The translations under genes were made by a program, and so were the position numbers. DNA of 64,000 bases. It comes from Kalaharituber pfeilii (Eukaryota; Ascomycota; Pezizomycetes; Pezizales; Pezizaceae). Below, piece by piece: positions 9,901 to 22,043 of the stretch. How positions within the stretch are numbered: position 1 is the first letter of the stretch; each line of letters begins with the position of its first letter. The notes beneath the pieces are model-generated. The model ran no database searches. It saw only the letters and a list, made by a program, of their open reading frames with translations, and had not been told where the DNA came from. The stretch spans positions 310,001-374,000 of the forward strand of contig WHUZ01000022.1 of NCBI GenBank assembly GCA_015179045.1, given 5' to 3'.

Positions 9901-12886
9901 GGGTATCACCATCAGCGGTAGGATACTGCTGTTTTGTTTTCACTACTCTTGCAGTACTGTTTCAGAGGATGTTCCGGAGGCTGTTCGGAAGCTGTTTGAG
10001 AGGCCGTTGACATTTGGCTCGGCCCAGAAGAGCAATAATTGTCAAGAGATGCAAGGCATGGAGGTAGAGAAGGAGAGGACTTGGATGTTATGATATTGGT
10101 CATGAGAAACTCTGAAATTAGGTTCGGATAGAGCAAAAAGGAGGAATGGAGGAGGAAAAGAAAAGGAGAATATGCTAAATTCAAGAGAATAATAATGGAG
10201 CTTTGAAGGAGGGCTCATGGGAATGGGGTGGGATGAGTTTTCTAAGATTGTCAGGATGATACCTAAGAAGACACTTCCGGTCCAGCATGCCATGGAAATC
10301 ATATAAGGAAAGTAAAATATGCTCAATGAAGGTGGGATGAGTCGGAGGATAAGTAAGGAAGATTGCAAAAGAGAAGGAATTGGAAGCACGGAGGAAATGG
10401 TGATGGTTGACGGGGTTGGAAACAGAACAAGAGGTGGAATCAACTGCAGAGAACGTGGAAGGAAACAAAAGGAGCTAAGGGGAAAAAATAAGAGGCGGCA
10501 AAGGAGGAGGAGGAGGAGGAGGAAATGAGAACGCTACCGGAAGTCACAAAAGAGAGTCGATGAGAAAAGAAAATGATGGTTATAAAGATGGAAGAAAAGG
10601 CAAAGGGGGATGCAGAGAAAGAGAAAATACAAAGACAAGAAGTAGCACGGAAGCTGGGTAATGCAGTGGTTGTAAATCTGCTTGTACGAACCAACGACTG
10701 TAAGGAGGGGGTCATACATGCATTGTAAGTCTTGTGCTTGTCAGTAATCTCATCCGCTTCGCACTACGCATTGAGACTGGCTCATTTTACCCTGGTATCA
10801 CTATTATTCTCCTAACATGATTCATTGGAAATTATGCGGAGACTTTCAAGTAATCGGTGTACTGCGGGCTTTTTGTTGTTACTTCGCGATTAATAACTCC
10901 AGCAATCCATTGAACATTTTGGGTCTAGTTGAACTTAGCAGCAAGTACCTCCAAGAGTTGAAGTGATATGCATGTGGTGTATGCAGGCTGACTTGCAATT
11001 CAAATTTCTAAAGTTTCTTGGGAAATAAATCGTAGTACGCATTGTTGTACGAGTGTTAGAGCGAAGTAATTTTCCTCAAAACAGCTCCTTCGGTGATGAC
11101 CGTGATTGTAGTATTGTAGGTCTGAATATTCAAAACCCAGCTGCCTGTAAACATCTCTGAGCTTTTGGATGTGGGAGGGAATTAGTGTTCACTATTTGCT
11201 TCCTATGGCCAGGTTAGTGAGCTGAATGACATCCACGTAGCGAACGGACATCCCTTGAATACGAACCTCTCTTCCATTCAAATATCATACCGTTCCAGTT
11301 ATATCAAGCTATACTAATAGCCGCATTGGCACTTTCCAGTATTTAGCGCATTAGTAGGCCCCACTTCTGGTGCAATTCAGGAATTATGACAGACGTTTAG
11401 AAGTCTCATGAAGAGGGGGTTATCGGAATAGGGTGGCTGAGAAGTAGATACGGAAAATGAATGCCCGATATAACTCTTTGATAAAAATGTATTATTATGG
11501 TCATTGGTTCCGTGTACTAAGGAGAGACATTCTAAGCTATAAAAGCATCTGGTATAGACGAGCTGGTTGTAGAGATGTAAAGTTCGTGATTTCCGTCGTA
11601 AGAAAATCTTGTTGACCTAGCAGAGGTCAGGGAATAGAGAGAATGCTTCGCATATAAAGAGAGTGACGGATGAGATTTTGAGATGGTAGGTGAAAAGATG
11701 CCACGGGCTGTTATGCGTAATATCCCCAGTTCCCATATACCACCCAAACATTCCCGTCGTGAACGACGAATTCAACTCACATGATCCAAATTAGGACGAT
11801 GCGGTTCCTGCAAACTTTTGCACAAATCTCAGGCTGCAATGGGGGAAAGTGATTATGTTCCGCCCAACACGGTGTGATCGGCTGATGAGGCTTCAGTGAG
11901 CAGTTTTGATCCATTGACTGACTATACCGCCACATTCTCCTGTGCATGAATCAACGACTAGACGGCAAGTTGTGAAACACTTACAGCATTACTGTAACCA
12001 TCGCAATGATATGGAGTACCCTCTGAGGATAGAAATTTCTCTGAATTCAAGGACATAACGCGAGGTCTAGAATATTGCAGGGGGAAAATATCTGCGCAAA
12101 TATGGCCCAGTTTAAGCCTAACTTTCCTACTTCCAGTCAAACAAGGTTGGATTCTATTTTTAGAGCTCCAAGGATCAATAAACTTATGCTAGAAGGGCAA
12201 AGAATACTAAAGCGGAGAAGAGAAAAATGTAGATGGGGGCCGTAAGCTAGCCATAATGAAGAGGCGGTGAAGATAAGGTTGTGCATACTGGGAAGAGGAA
12301 GAGGGAGTAAAGGGGGGGGGAGGGGGGGTGAGGGCCAGAAATAAAGCGGAAACGAACAGAGCAGAGGAACATGCTGAGACTAATGTACAGATGAATAGGG
12401 AACCTGAGTGCATTCGTGCGAGGGTATTCTAGGAGAGTGAAGGGTCATGGCACGGCAAAGCGGAGAGACCGGAACGCAGGAAATATAGACCAGAGTGGTG
12501 GGAAGTTGTGAAGAAGAGGAGAGAGCGCGAGCTGGTGGAATTACTTGCTAGAATCATTTTGGGAGATTTCGTGTCGGAAGGTTTATTTGCACTTTCGCTG
12601 CTGATGACTTCTTGCCTCGTGGCGTAGCGTTGGCCTATGACACTCTGGATGGGCATTAGTACTTACATCAACTGATTGCGTGGCTGATGCCAAGCATGTT
12701 TGTAGGCATTCTTAGTTCCCGTGTCCCTTATCGCGGGATACGAATAATTCAACTGCGGAGTAATCATCATCCCCCATCGCGCACACACAGCACCGAAGTG
12801 AACGCAAAGGCTCTTTACGCAAGTTCTCGCTTTCCTTCCTATATACATCCGAAAGTTTTGTAATTCTGCCCCGCTAGTCATTTAAA
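6998..12886. other. Long stretch with no recognisable gene
   Basis: Items visible: a GC-rich patch at about 7660-7850; a poly-T run at 8642-8659; about 100 bp near 9325-9400 (GACAGATAGTATCCAC, then a CTT-CGATGG-CC-GAG pattern) resembling 21662-21725, so a dispersed repeat; and two strongly purine-rich stretches at about 10100-10720 and 12190-12560. Many short open frames exist on both strands but I can support none of them. Confidence 0.45.
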
Positions 12887-15800
12887 ATGGATAACCAGAA
12901 AGATGGAGGTCGAGGAGGGCGCAATTGGAGGGGGAGATCTTTTTGTGCTAAGCTGCCAGTTAGGTGAGTTTCCAAAGTAATAGTGCTTCACCACTGCACT
13001 CCCTAGGCTAACCTCTGCCAATTGATAGACGTCCGCCTACGCCGGATACGGGGGCCGGCAGTGTCCCCGCCGCAGCTGTCCCTGCTCCGGCTGACCCCGC
13101 TCCGACTGATCCTGCTCTGGCTGACCCCGCTCCGGCTGCCACCGTCCCAGCTTACAAACTTCGACTTGCGACGGATGATTTATCCAGAGAAAGTAATGAA
13201 AGACTAGCTACACTCAGTACGTATGATTCATCCCCCCTTATTACGTACCGAGTCCTTGCTAATGTAGAGCTAGCACTGTATCAACGCCAAACAAGTGAAT
13301 GGAAACTCTCGCTTACAGAATTTGATCAGCAAGTCAAGAATGACTACCTAGACAAACATCAGCTGGAGTTTGACCTCAACCTATATATTCCGGCAGAGGG
13401 AATGACACATCCACATGACAGTAATCGTTTTGATCTACTGGAAGCTGTTAAGAGATTCCTTTCAGATGCCGTATCACAAAAGGTTTGCTTTATTTTAATC
13501 AATAGGTGCTTCCAGCCTTGCCGACTTTTGCTAAGATGTGTGAATTAAAAGGTTTGCCTGATTCAAGGTGCAGCTGGGTCTGGAAAATCAACCTTCAACC
13601 ATCACCTTGCACACCAGCTGTGGTCTGAGTACGAGAGCGCTTCCGATCAAGCAACTGCAGTAGTTCCCATATTTATTTCACTCTTCAGAGTATATACACC
13701 TGGCACCCACCACCAAGACCTAATAGCTGGTTTCTTTGCTGCACAAGGTTTTCGTGAAGAGCAAATAAAGCTAGTTCGGCAACAACGGCAGTTTGTGTTC
13801 ATCTTGGATGGTTATGATGAAATTGACAGGCGCGACCGCAATTTTTACACCGAAAACAAGCTTGACTCATGGAAAGCTAAAGTTGTCATTACCAGTCGAC
13901 CAGAATATTTGCCCTCAGGGTATCAGAGCAGATTTTACCCTCGTGGTCAGCAACAACTGTTACAAGAATACTACCTTGCACCATTCTCGAAATCCAGTAT
14001 CCAGAGGTATATTTCGCAATATGTAAAGACTCAACCTGGCCATTCATCTGAGGAGTATGAAGGCTATATTTCAAATCCCGATGTGTTTGCCTTAATCAGC
14101 AACCCTTTCCTCCTCCGAATGGTTATGACTGTGAGGCCAGCTCAAAGCAAAGTCAAGCTTAAGCGTGGGGCTTTATATGAACAATTCATTGATTACTGGC
14201 TTGACCATGCACATGAACGGTTGAATAATATTCAACTGCCAGAGGCTGAGCATGATGCATATAACCAGTTAGAAAAGAATAACTTCAGTTTCCAAGTACG
14301 ATGCTTTTGTCAACAGTTTGCACTAGCCCTCTATCGTCACCAGGTATTAGAAGCAAACTATACCTCCATTGGTGTTTTTTCCAATTCTGTGCCACAGGAC
14401 CAGTCGGTCTGGAAGACGTATTTAGCAGATGATGACCGAATACGGATTTTGCGCTTTAGTTCACCACTTCTTCAACAGCAAGGTTCCTACCGCTTTCTAC
14501 ACAAGTCGCTTCGAGATTATTTAGTAGCTGAAATACTTTGGCAGGATAAATCACTCAAAGAGTGCAAAGCCAATGCACTAATCAATGAGTTTCATCTTGT
14601 TGATGATCCTGGTGTTCTTAATTTCCTCGTTGAAAAAGCATGGCTATTGCAAGACTATTTTTTGGCCTTAATTGAGCGATCCAAAACTGATACGAATTTT
14701 TCCACTGCCGCAGCAAATGCAATTACAATTCTGGTTAGAGGAGGGAAGAGTTTTAGTGGTCATGATTTGCGTGGCATACGGATTCCCAAAGCTGATCTAA
14801 GTGGTGGCTTCTTTGACCGAGCTCAGCTGCAAAATGCAGACTTATCTCAGGTTTGTATATCAATCAAGAACTTATTATTCCTCTTGAACTTAAGTAGCTA
14901 ATGCCATATGGTGAGAAGGTTCGTATGCATCAGACTTGGCTGAGAAAAGCAGACTTAAGTAAAGCTAGTATGAGCTTTGTATCATTTGGAGAAATGCCTT
15001 TTATCCAGCTGAGGAGCCCCGTATTAGCCTGCTGCTTCTCTCCTGATGGCCAGCTGCTTGCCTCTGGCAGTGATGATAGCACTATACAGCTGTGGTCAGT
15101 GCAGCGTCAAAAGTCTATCCATACCTTCCGGGGCCATAGCGGCTCGGTAAATAGTGTCGCCTTCTCTCCTGACGGCCACCTGCTTGCCTCTGGCAGTAAT
15201 GATGACACTATACGGCTATGGTCAGTGCAGCGTCAAGAGGCCATCCATACCTTCCAGGGCCATAGTAGCCCAGCATTTAGTGTCGCCTTCTCTCCTGACA
15301 GCCAGCTGCTTGCCTCTGGCAGTGATGATAGGACTATACGGCTATGGTCAGTGCAGCGTCAAGAGGCTATCCATACCTTCCGGGGCCATAGCCGCTTGGT
15401 AAATAGTGTCGCCTTCTCTCCTGACGGCCAGCTGCTTGCCTCTGGCAGTGATGATAGGACTATACGGCTATGGTCAGTGCAGCGTCAAGAGCCTATCCAT
15501 ACCTTCCGGGGCCATAGCCGCTTGGTAAATAGTGTCGCCTTCTCTCCTGACGGCCAGCTGCTTGCCTCTGGCAGTGAGGATAACACTATACGGCTATGGT
15601 CAGTGCAGCGTCAAGAGGCTATCAATACCTTCCAGGGCCATAGTAGCCCAGCATTTAGTGTCGCCTTCTCTCCTGACAGCCAGCTGCTTGCCTCTGGCAG
15701 TGATGATAGGACTATACGGCTATGGTCAGTGCAGCGTCAAGAGGCTATCCATACCTTCCGGGGCCATAGCAAATTGGTACGTAGTGTCGCCTTCTCTCCT

Positions 15801-16979
15801 GACAGCCAGCTGCTTGCCTCTGGCAGTGATGATAAGACTATACGGCTATGGTCAGTGCAGCGTCAAGAGGCCATCAATACCTTCCAGGGCCATAGCTACC
15901 CAGTAACTAGTGTCGCCTTCTCTCCTGACGGCCAGCTGCTTGCCTCTGGCAGTGATGATAGGACTATACGGCTATGGTCAGTGCAGCGTCAAGAGGCCAT
16001 CAATACCTTCAAGGGCCATAGCGGCCGGGCAAGTAGTGTCGCCTTCTCTCCTGACGGCCAGCTGCTTGCTTCTGGCAGCCATGATGGCACTATACGGCTA
16101 TGGTCAGTGCAGCGTCAAGATGCCATCCATACCTTCCAGAGCCATAGTAGGGTGGTATATAGTGTCGCCTTCTCTCCTGACGGCCAGCTGCTTGCTTCTG
16201 GCAGTTATGATTACGATGACGGCCAGCTGCCTGCTTCTCGCAGTTATGATTTCACTATACGGCTATGGTCAGTGCAGCGTCAAGAGGCTATCCATACCTT
16301 CCGGGGCCATCGCGGCTCGGTACTTAGTGTCGCCTTCTCTCCTGACGGCCAGCTGCTTGCCTCTGGCAGTAGTGATGACACTATACGGCTATGGTCAGTG
16401 CAGCGTCAAGAGGCTATCCATACCCTCCGGGGCCATAGCGACTCAGTACGTAGTGTCGCCTTCTCTCCTGATGGCCAGCTGCTTGCCTCTGGCAGTGGTG
16501 ATAAGACTATACGGCTATGGTCAGTGCAACGTCAAGAGGCCATCTATACCTTCCAGGGCCATAGCGGCTCGGTAAATAGTGTCGCCTTCTCTCCTGACGG
16601 CCAGCTGCTTGCCTCTGGCAGTAATGATGACACTATACGGCTATGGTCAGTGCAGCATAAAGAGGCTATCCATACCTTCCGGGGCCATAGCGTCTGGGTA
16701 AATAGTGTCGCCTTCTCTCCTGACGGCCAGCTGCTTGCCTCTGGCAGTGATGAGAGCGTATGTGTAGGACGGGTGGAACGCAAGGCAAGTGGCACGCTAG
16801 ACCGGCACGCCTTGCATATCACCTGCTTATGGGCAGTACCCCAAAACAGACTCGTCCTCACGGACATAAACACCCAGGGTGTGATTGGGCTCGATCCGCT
16901 CAATGTTCGCCTGCTTAGACAACACAAAGCAGTTAGGCGACCTGTATCTGCTGAGCATACTATGTGTAGCTTACTTTAG
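12887..16979 (+). CDS. NACHT - pentapeptide - WD40 STAND receptor (NLR-like)
   Basis: The model has four exons: 12887-12963, 13029-13482, 13552-14850 and 14898-16979. The introns (65, 69 and 47 bp) are GT...AG, and the phases join cleanly into 1303 residues. The ATG lies in AAAATGG. An Ala/Pro/Asp-rich linker (about residues 35-60) precedes a NACHT NTPase with Walker A GAAGSGKST (about 183) and Walker B FVFILDGYDEI (about 258), then TSRPE. After FLHKSLRDYL comes a pentapeptide-like stretch (ADLSGGFFDRAQLQNADLS; about 580-630). A 14-repeat WD40 array (about 647-1246) follows. STAND ATPases of this type oligomerise after ligand binding by the WD40 surface; fungal members (HET-E/HET-D/HNWD class) act in non-self recognition and cell death. 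No N-terminal effector domain (HET, patatin, Goodbye) is visible. From memory, the NACHT-pentapeptide linker resembles proteins of Mortierella-type fungi; this needs a search. Confidence 0.9.
15008..16805 (+). repeat. WD40 tandem array, 126-bp units
   Basis: A first, shorter repeat (15008-15128) is followed by units starting at 15129, 15255, 15381, 15507, 15633, 15759, 15885, 16011, 16137, 16302, 16428, 16554 and 16680. The unit is 42 codons: (R/Q/K)GHS, three variable residues, one variable residue, SVAFSPDGQLLASGS, x-D-x, TIRLWSVQRQEAI(H/N)TF. The framework is nearly invariant at DNA level. The unit at 16137 carries an extra 39 bp, and the last unit loses TIRLW and leads into a unique C-terminus. 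Confidence 0.92.
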
Positions 16980-18797
16980 CTGCCTTAGGACCCGCCTAGG
17001 ACCTCATATTTCCTCATGACTTCTTAGCCGTTTTATATAACGTACTCAAGCGTGGCGTTTTTTCCTTCGTCTTGCTTATGCTATTTGATATGCTTACCAA
17101 TCGATGATTATAGTTATTGTTGAAAATGGCATAGTATAATGTACAGTCTTTCCTCACCCTTCTGTTTATTTCTATGTCTTTCCATCTCTTTCCAGCATGT
17201 CCTGTTTCTACGTTCTGTCTCTACGTCATTTACTCCAGAGGGTTTTGTTTGCTACAGATATTTTTAGTCACTTCTGGAATTATGCAAGTAGTTATATTAC
17301 AACACATGATTTAGATTTCTATTCCTTATTTGGCAATATCTACCCTCACTTTGCATCCGAGACCTCAACTATCGATAGTCTACGCCTCGAAACGCCTTAC
17401 GCATACATAGTACTCTCCTCAAATTATCACTGTTGTTCGCCATTCGGTGGTGCCCAGTAATGCGGTCCCTGTAAGGGAGCGAGGGAACGGTCTGCCGACT
17501 TACTGTAGCATACCCGATCTCGGGTCCTAGGTAGTAGCTACTTTGGCAATAGAGAAGGACTGAGAATAAGAGAGAGCGACTGTATTGGACTAAATTACGT
17601 ATCCTGTTCTTACATGAGTTGCATGGCAAAGGGCCTACAGGTGGGAGAATGAACAGGTATTTGTAGATGAAGAGAGTGAACACTAGAATGATCAGGTTAA
17701 GACGACACAGACACACTTCCGATGAACTATCACTAGAATGATCAGCAAGAGGAAACAAGAGAGAGAGACTGATAGAATGTTCGACACATGATAAGCAATC
17801 TTGTTGTTTAACTTATCTGATCACTTCTCCATGAGTCATTCGCTTGCAATGCTGATCTGTAGTTCGGCTCGGTTGAGATCGGCTGTCACTCAGTAATTAT
17901 CGTTCAGTAACCTTCGCTGTCATTACTCCCCTAAGCCGCGAGTCTGTCGCACCGTCCAATGGACATCTATTGACTCCTATTATCTTGCGATATGATTCGC
18001 TTTTCATGCCTTGACACTGATTGGCATCCTCTTTTGGATACCGTATTATGGCAATTTCTGAGTTGGTAAATTAGCAACCAGTGCTGAGACCACCGCGATT
18101 CCATCAAGTGCTGGCAATGATTAGCTGATGTCGGGGAGTCGGGTACTTTGAAATACGGAGTATCATAGAGCGACGGGCGCCAAGACCACCGGAGCTGGCA
18201 TCTACAAGTCATTAATTTGCGCCGGATAAGCCACGGGAAGGATCAAGGTTGTCGGAGCTGGAATTAGAAGCCTTTTAGACCTACTCTGATGCGTAACAAC
18301 TCATGTAATCGAGCTCTGGACTCTTTCGGAGCATAAGTCTGAGCCTGACCAATTGACAGGAGAGGCCCCGTCCCGATACCTCGCTGGCCCTATGCATAAG
18401 GGATAAAATTACGCAGATCTTTTCCATAAGAATTCTAGCATGCCGCTGAACCCCGTGTACACGGCGAAGCGAGTGGGGTCCCTCTATCATAGAGAGCATG
18501 TCTGAAAAAGCTTGTTCAAACCCGCTCCGAAACTTTACAGCCGCGAGACCACACAACATTACCCAACCCCACTCGCAGTACTCAATGGACCAAAAATTTT
18601 GGGTGTGTGTACGGCGGAGCCAGCACCTTTAGCATCTTCCCCACCCCCGATTTTCCTGTATCCGCAATAGATCCAATGACCCAGAATATATCTCTGTTAT
18701 GTGATGAATTGATCATGGACGAAACTGACTGCACTGAATCCGAATACGAAAGGGAAAAAAAAAAAAAAATCCACCCTGCGAGATAACCCCCACAAGC
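16980..18797. other. Intergenic stretch downstream of the NLR gene
   Basis: AT-rich 3' flank, then 17.4-18.8 kb of unassigned sequence with short open frames on both strands. A poly-A run lies near 18755-18768. I see no gene that I can support. Confidence 0.4.
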
Positions 18798-19043
18798 TCA
18801 CATATCCACTCTCTGCAACACTGCACCTGCTCGCACAACAGTGGAGAATGGTACTATAGTGTTAGATTGCAATATTGGGTTAACTAAAAGCTCAAGATCT
18901 GTAGCATAGCACCTCCCTATATACACCCTAAATTCTATTTTCTTTAGCGGGCAAACCTTGTCCACCTCCAATTCCGACTCTGGAAACCCCAGTTCCAACC
19001 CAGCTGGCTTTGAATTGAATCCCCCATGTGTATGCAGCCCCAC
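18798..19043 (-). CDS. Hypothetical 81-residue protein
   Basis: The frame starts with ATG on the minus strand (MGLHTHGGFNSKPAGLELGF) and reads a balanced amino-acid composition through LKKIEFRVYIGRCYATDLEL to a TGA at 18798-18800. It may be an exon of a larger decayed gene. No family is recognised. Confidence 0.25.
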   Translation of the reverse strand: MGLHTHGGFNSKPAGLELGFPESELEVDKVCPLKKIEFRVYIGRCYATDLELLVNPILQSNTIVPFSTVVRAGAVLQRVDM

Positions 19044-20304
19044 CTCAATTCTCGTGCTAGACTATCGTGAGGGATTGGAGTTATAACGTACCTCATCATG
19101 CTGAATCTTGTACAAAAAGTGACGGCGTTATTCAAAGCATTTATATCGTAGTGCGCCCCCTCAAATACTTATATTTTATCCATATTTCAACACATTCTAA
19201 GTAGCCTCGGAGAGTACGGAGGGTTGGTATGAGACTATGTTATATCGCTATGCTATAACGGCGAGGGATAATTATTTAGAAAATTTCACATGCTATACAT
19301 ACTATCCATCGGGGACTTTGATGCCTTAGAAAGCCAGCTACGTTAGCGGATTACTTTCCTGCATGTCACGTGGTGCTCCATTGGACCTTATCCTCTTCCG
19401 GAATGGGGCATCCAGGACTGCGCAGACTAGACTGCGCTATTCGACGGCCAGATCTACACCTCCAAATTCATTGATCCTCCTACAGAAATAGCACAAGGTG
19501 CGATTGACGATATTGGAATTCAAATGTCTTAATCCTATGCTCCCGTAGAGGTAGAAGAACCGGACACATGCCCTCCGCCACCTCCACCACCTCCGGCTAC
19601 ACCTCAAGCAGCTCATCAAGTCCCTGGAGACCACTTTTCTCTATCTCTTACAGTTTGAAACCCTCCCCTAGACCTCCATAAAGTTGTGATAGTGACAAAA
19701 GCAAAATAATCGAAACGCATAGAGGTTACGATGCATGCTCAGCAAAGTTTCTAGAAGGATTACGGACTCCCTTCCAGAAAGTCAATAGTTGTTTTTTTTC
19801 TACCCTACTCACCAGCTTATCCACCTCTTGTTTAAGCCATCCACTCCCATATCGAGCGTCTTTACCCCTCTATTCAGCTCCTGTACATTTCTGACCGCAT
19901 TCTCCACTCTCCTTTACTCCCATAACGAGTGTCATTCCATGCTTCTGTAGGGGGCTGTCGGCGGAAAGACTTGGACGAATTGCCATGGATTGCCCTGTGG
20001 CCCGGAATGAGAGACCTGGACTTGAGCGAGTCTGTCGTCCAGTTACAGACTTTCATAACACACTTTCTGCTATCTTTATCGTGGTCCTATATTTGCATTT
20101 TAGCTTACTCACACATGAGAGCCGAGGCGTTCGTTAGAATCTTACGATTAGGTAGCTAGTTAATCATGTGACTTGCCAAGAACTGTACATGTCATAAACC
20201 CAAAATTCAAGCTCACAAACTGAGAGCCCAGCACTTCGCAATTTATTAAAAAAAAAAAAAAATTTCAATTATAATAAGTTTTATAAATGGGGAAGGAAAA
20301 TTAA
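19044..20304. other. Stretch with scattered coding-like fragments
   Basis: Plus-strand 19440-19650 reads DGQIYTSKFIDPPTEIAQGA, a stop, then a Pro-rich segment (CPPPPPPPPATPQ), which looks like a broken coding piece. Around 19930-20160 a frame with the words KDLDELPWIALWPGMRDLDL is open. Neither can be assigned. Confidence 0.3.
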
Positions 20305-20792
20305 TTAATTACAAGTAGTGATTTCTAGTACATACAAGACCCGTGGTTTATATGCCTCTTGCAGCGAAGCCTCACAATTGCCACAGAAAATCTTACACAA
20401 CGCCACAGTCAATCCATCAGTTAAGCCGTCGGCCCATAATTTCTCCGTGCATCGGTGCCCCGTCGGTTCACCACGCGGTTCAGAAAATTGGGCTATTAGC
20501 GCATTGACATGTCCAGGGTCAACAGCCTGGAGAATGGGGATTAGAAGGGTAAGCTTCTCTTGTCTCTGTAAGATGAGCAAATCTAATCGGTTTTGCTGGG
20601 TTTGTATCCAGTCTAATTCTTTAGCATCTTCTATACGCAGTAGCTGGGAATAGGGCTTCACTCGGGGCATTAGTCCGACTGAGCAGCTTCGACGCTAATC
20701 TCGGACTCTTCTTCCTCTTTTGATCTCCATAGGACCAATTCGTTTTCTGCGCTCAGGAGTTTTGGGATCTGAGGAAAGTCGTATCCAGCCAT
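20305..20792 (-). pseudogene. Unrecognised protein, broken after 40 codons
   Basis: An ATG at 20790-20792 (minus) starts MAGYDFPQIPKLLSAENELV and runs 40 residues to a stop at 20670-20672; the next frame starts with an ATG overlapping that stop (MPRVKPYSQLLRIEDAKELD) and continues 121 residues. Composition and the direct hand-over suggest one protein split by a single frameshift. The first residues (IPKLLSAEN...W) recall the start of Copia-type Gag, and the rest contains a Gln/Leu-rich helix (TQQNRLDLLILQRQEKLTLL) and one CxxC. Function unknown. A retroposon is inserted immediately 5' (20811-21248). Confidence 0.3.
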
Positions 20793-20810
20793 TGTTGGTT
20801 TTGTAAGGTT

Positions 20811-21248
20811 TTTTTTTAAAAAAAAAATCACATAACCCCGCTTGTAGCACGTGGCCATGGCAGGGTCCCCGGGCAAGCCCTCGAAGCCCGGAGACAGGCT
20901 TAACAAACAAAGAACTTTCTATCTACTTCTAAAAACCTGATTCCAGAAACCTCCGGACGGTCCTTCCGGTTTCTGCCTCAGGGAGGCTCCACTATATATC
21001 TCCCCCTCTCCCCCTCCCCTCTTCTCCACTCCTTCGCATCCCGCCAAGCAAACTTCCCCGACGGCAAATTTTTACCCGACCCGGGTCGGTAAATCGCACG
21101 GCGCACTAAAACCTGATCCCGGAGAAGAACCTTTCCAACTCATCCCACTCCTCCCCATTCTCTGCTGTCCTTTTCCAGTTCTTCTCCATATCCCCCCATT
21201 TTCTAAAGCCTTCTGGGCGAAACCTCTGCTGACTGCACTGGAAGGCTA
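20811..21248 (-). mobile_element. SINE-like retroposon, longest copy, with perfect 14-bp TSD
   Basis: The 438-bp insert is flanked by GGTTTTGTAAGGTT at 20797-20810 and 21249-21262. On the minus strand it ends GCGGGGTTATGTGATTTTTT followed by A's, and shares GGAGCCTCCCTGA, the GTTTCTGGAATCAGGTTT block, AAGCCTGTCTCCGGGCTTCG and CCCTGCCATGG with the copy at 4861-5086. Being the longest TSD-bounded copy, it is the best guess at full length; the first ~240 bp are not present in the other copies seen here. Confidence 0.78.
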
Positions 21249-21809
21249 GGTTTTGTAAGGTTATAGCGAAACAAAGCCTAACAAATATAGTGTTACGGGG
21301 TACGTGGGTGTAAGCTGTATTAATTAACTAAAAGTGTCGTGAAGGAAGTGAATATAAGTCAAGTAGTTAAGTAGTAATAAAGCTTTATATTTGTTAAGGT
21401 CGAGTTCCGGGTCCTTGCCCTTTCAACTCCGGTGGGTCAGGCTTTTATTTATACAATTATAGTTCTTCGGTGCTGTTACTTATTTTCAGCCCGAAAGGAA
21501 TCTGGGGATCAAGCCAGACCCTGAAAAATGCACTCCGCCAATTGCTTTGCATTGTCTCCGCCAGGTAAACTCCTCTGGTGCATAAACCGGGACTCGGAGA
21601 TTAGAGAGAGAAACTGAAAACAGCTCAGACGGTCGACAGTGACGGATGTGACGCCAGTTGTAAGATGACAGATAGTATCCACTACTGCTTCTCGATGGAC
21701 CAGAGTGCTGGACGCTGCCGAAACAAATATACGACTGAAACGCAAAAGATGCGGGTAATGTTAGGCGAGCTTTTGGTTGTCGTAAGATGGGTAGCGTGCG
21801 AGTGTGTTA

Positions 21810-21910
21810 CAACCCATCGAACAACAAGATCCCAGCTTCGGTGAGGAGGTAGGCGGCGTGCCTGTTCATCAGTAAAAACATCAGAGTATCGCGAGTAGTG
21901 CGGGCGCAAG
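21810..21910 (-). pseudogene. Ty3/gypsy pol fragment (between protease and reverse transcriptase)
   Basis: The minus strand reads HYSRYSDVFTDEQARRLPPH then RSWDL. This matches the conserved stretch ahead of the gypsy reverse transcriptase (DVF-x3-A-x2-LPPHR-x-x-D). The match covers about 30 codons, after which sequence is unrelated, so it is a small relic. Confidence 0.5.
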
Positions 21911-22043
21911 AGGTTATGCGATAAGCAGGAAAGTTGGAGATAACTTAGGACACCGCTAGTGTCTTGATTCCTTCCGCCCAACGAGCAGCTGCGGTATGCG
22001 GTCCAGTACGCATACTTAGCTGCAGAGCTATTGGTATTTGTGA

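Noticed and set aside
10042..10719. Minus-strand hydrophobic open frames
   Set aside because: They come from a purine-rich stretch and have no family features.
15154..16575. Long open frames in a second register across the WD40 array and on the opposite strand
   Set aside because: They arise because the 126-bp unit lacks stops in those registers and is copied many times; only the main frame has WD40 motifs and joins the NACHT exons.
17960..18560. Words reminiscent of small-subunit rRNA
   Set aside because: No long match that I can vouch for; composition and open frames do not support an rRNA gene.
21290..21480. Possible solo LTR starting TGTTACGGGGTACGTGGG
   Set aside because: I could not find the matching end, a target duplication, or a second copy in the window.
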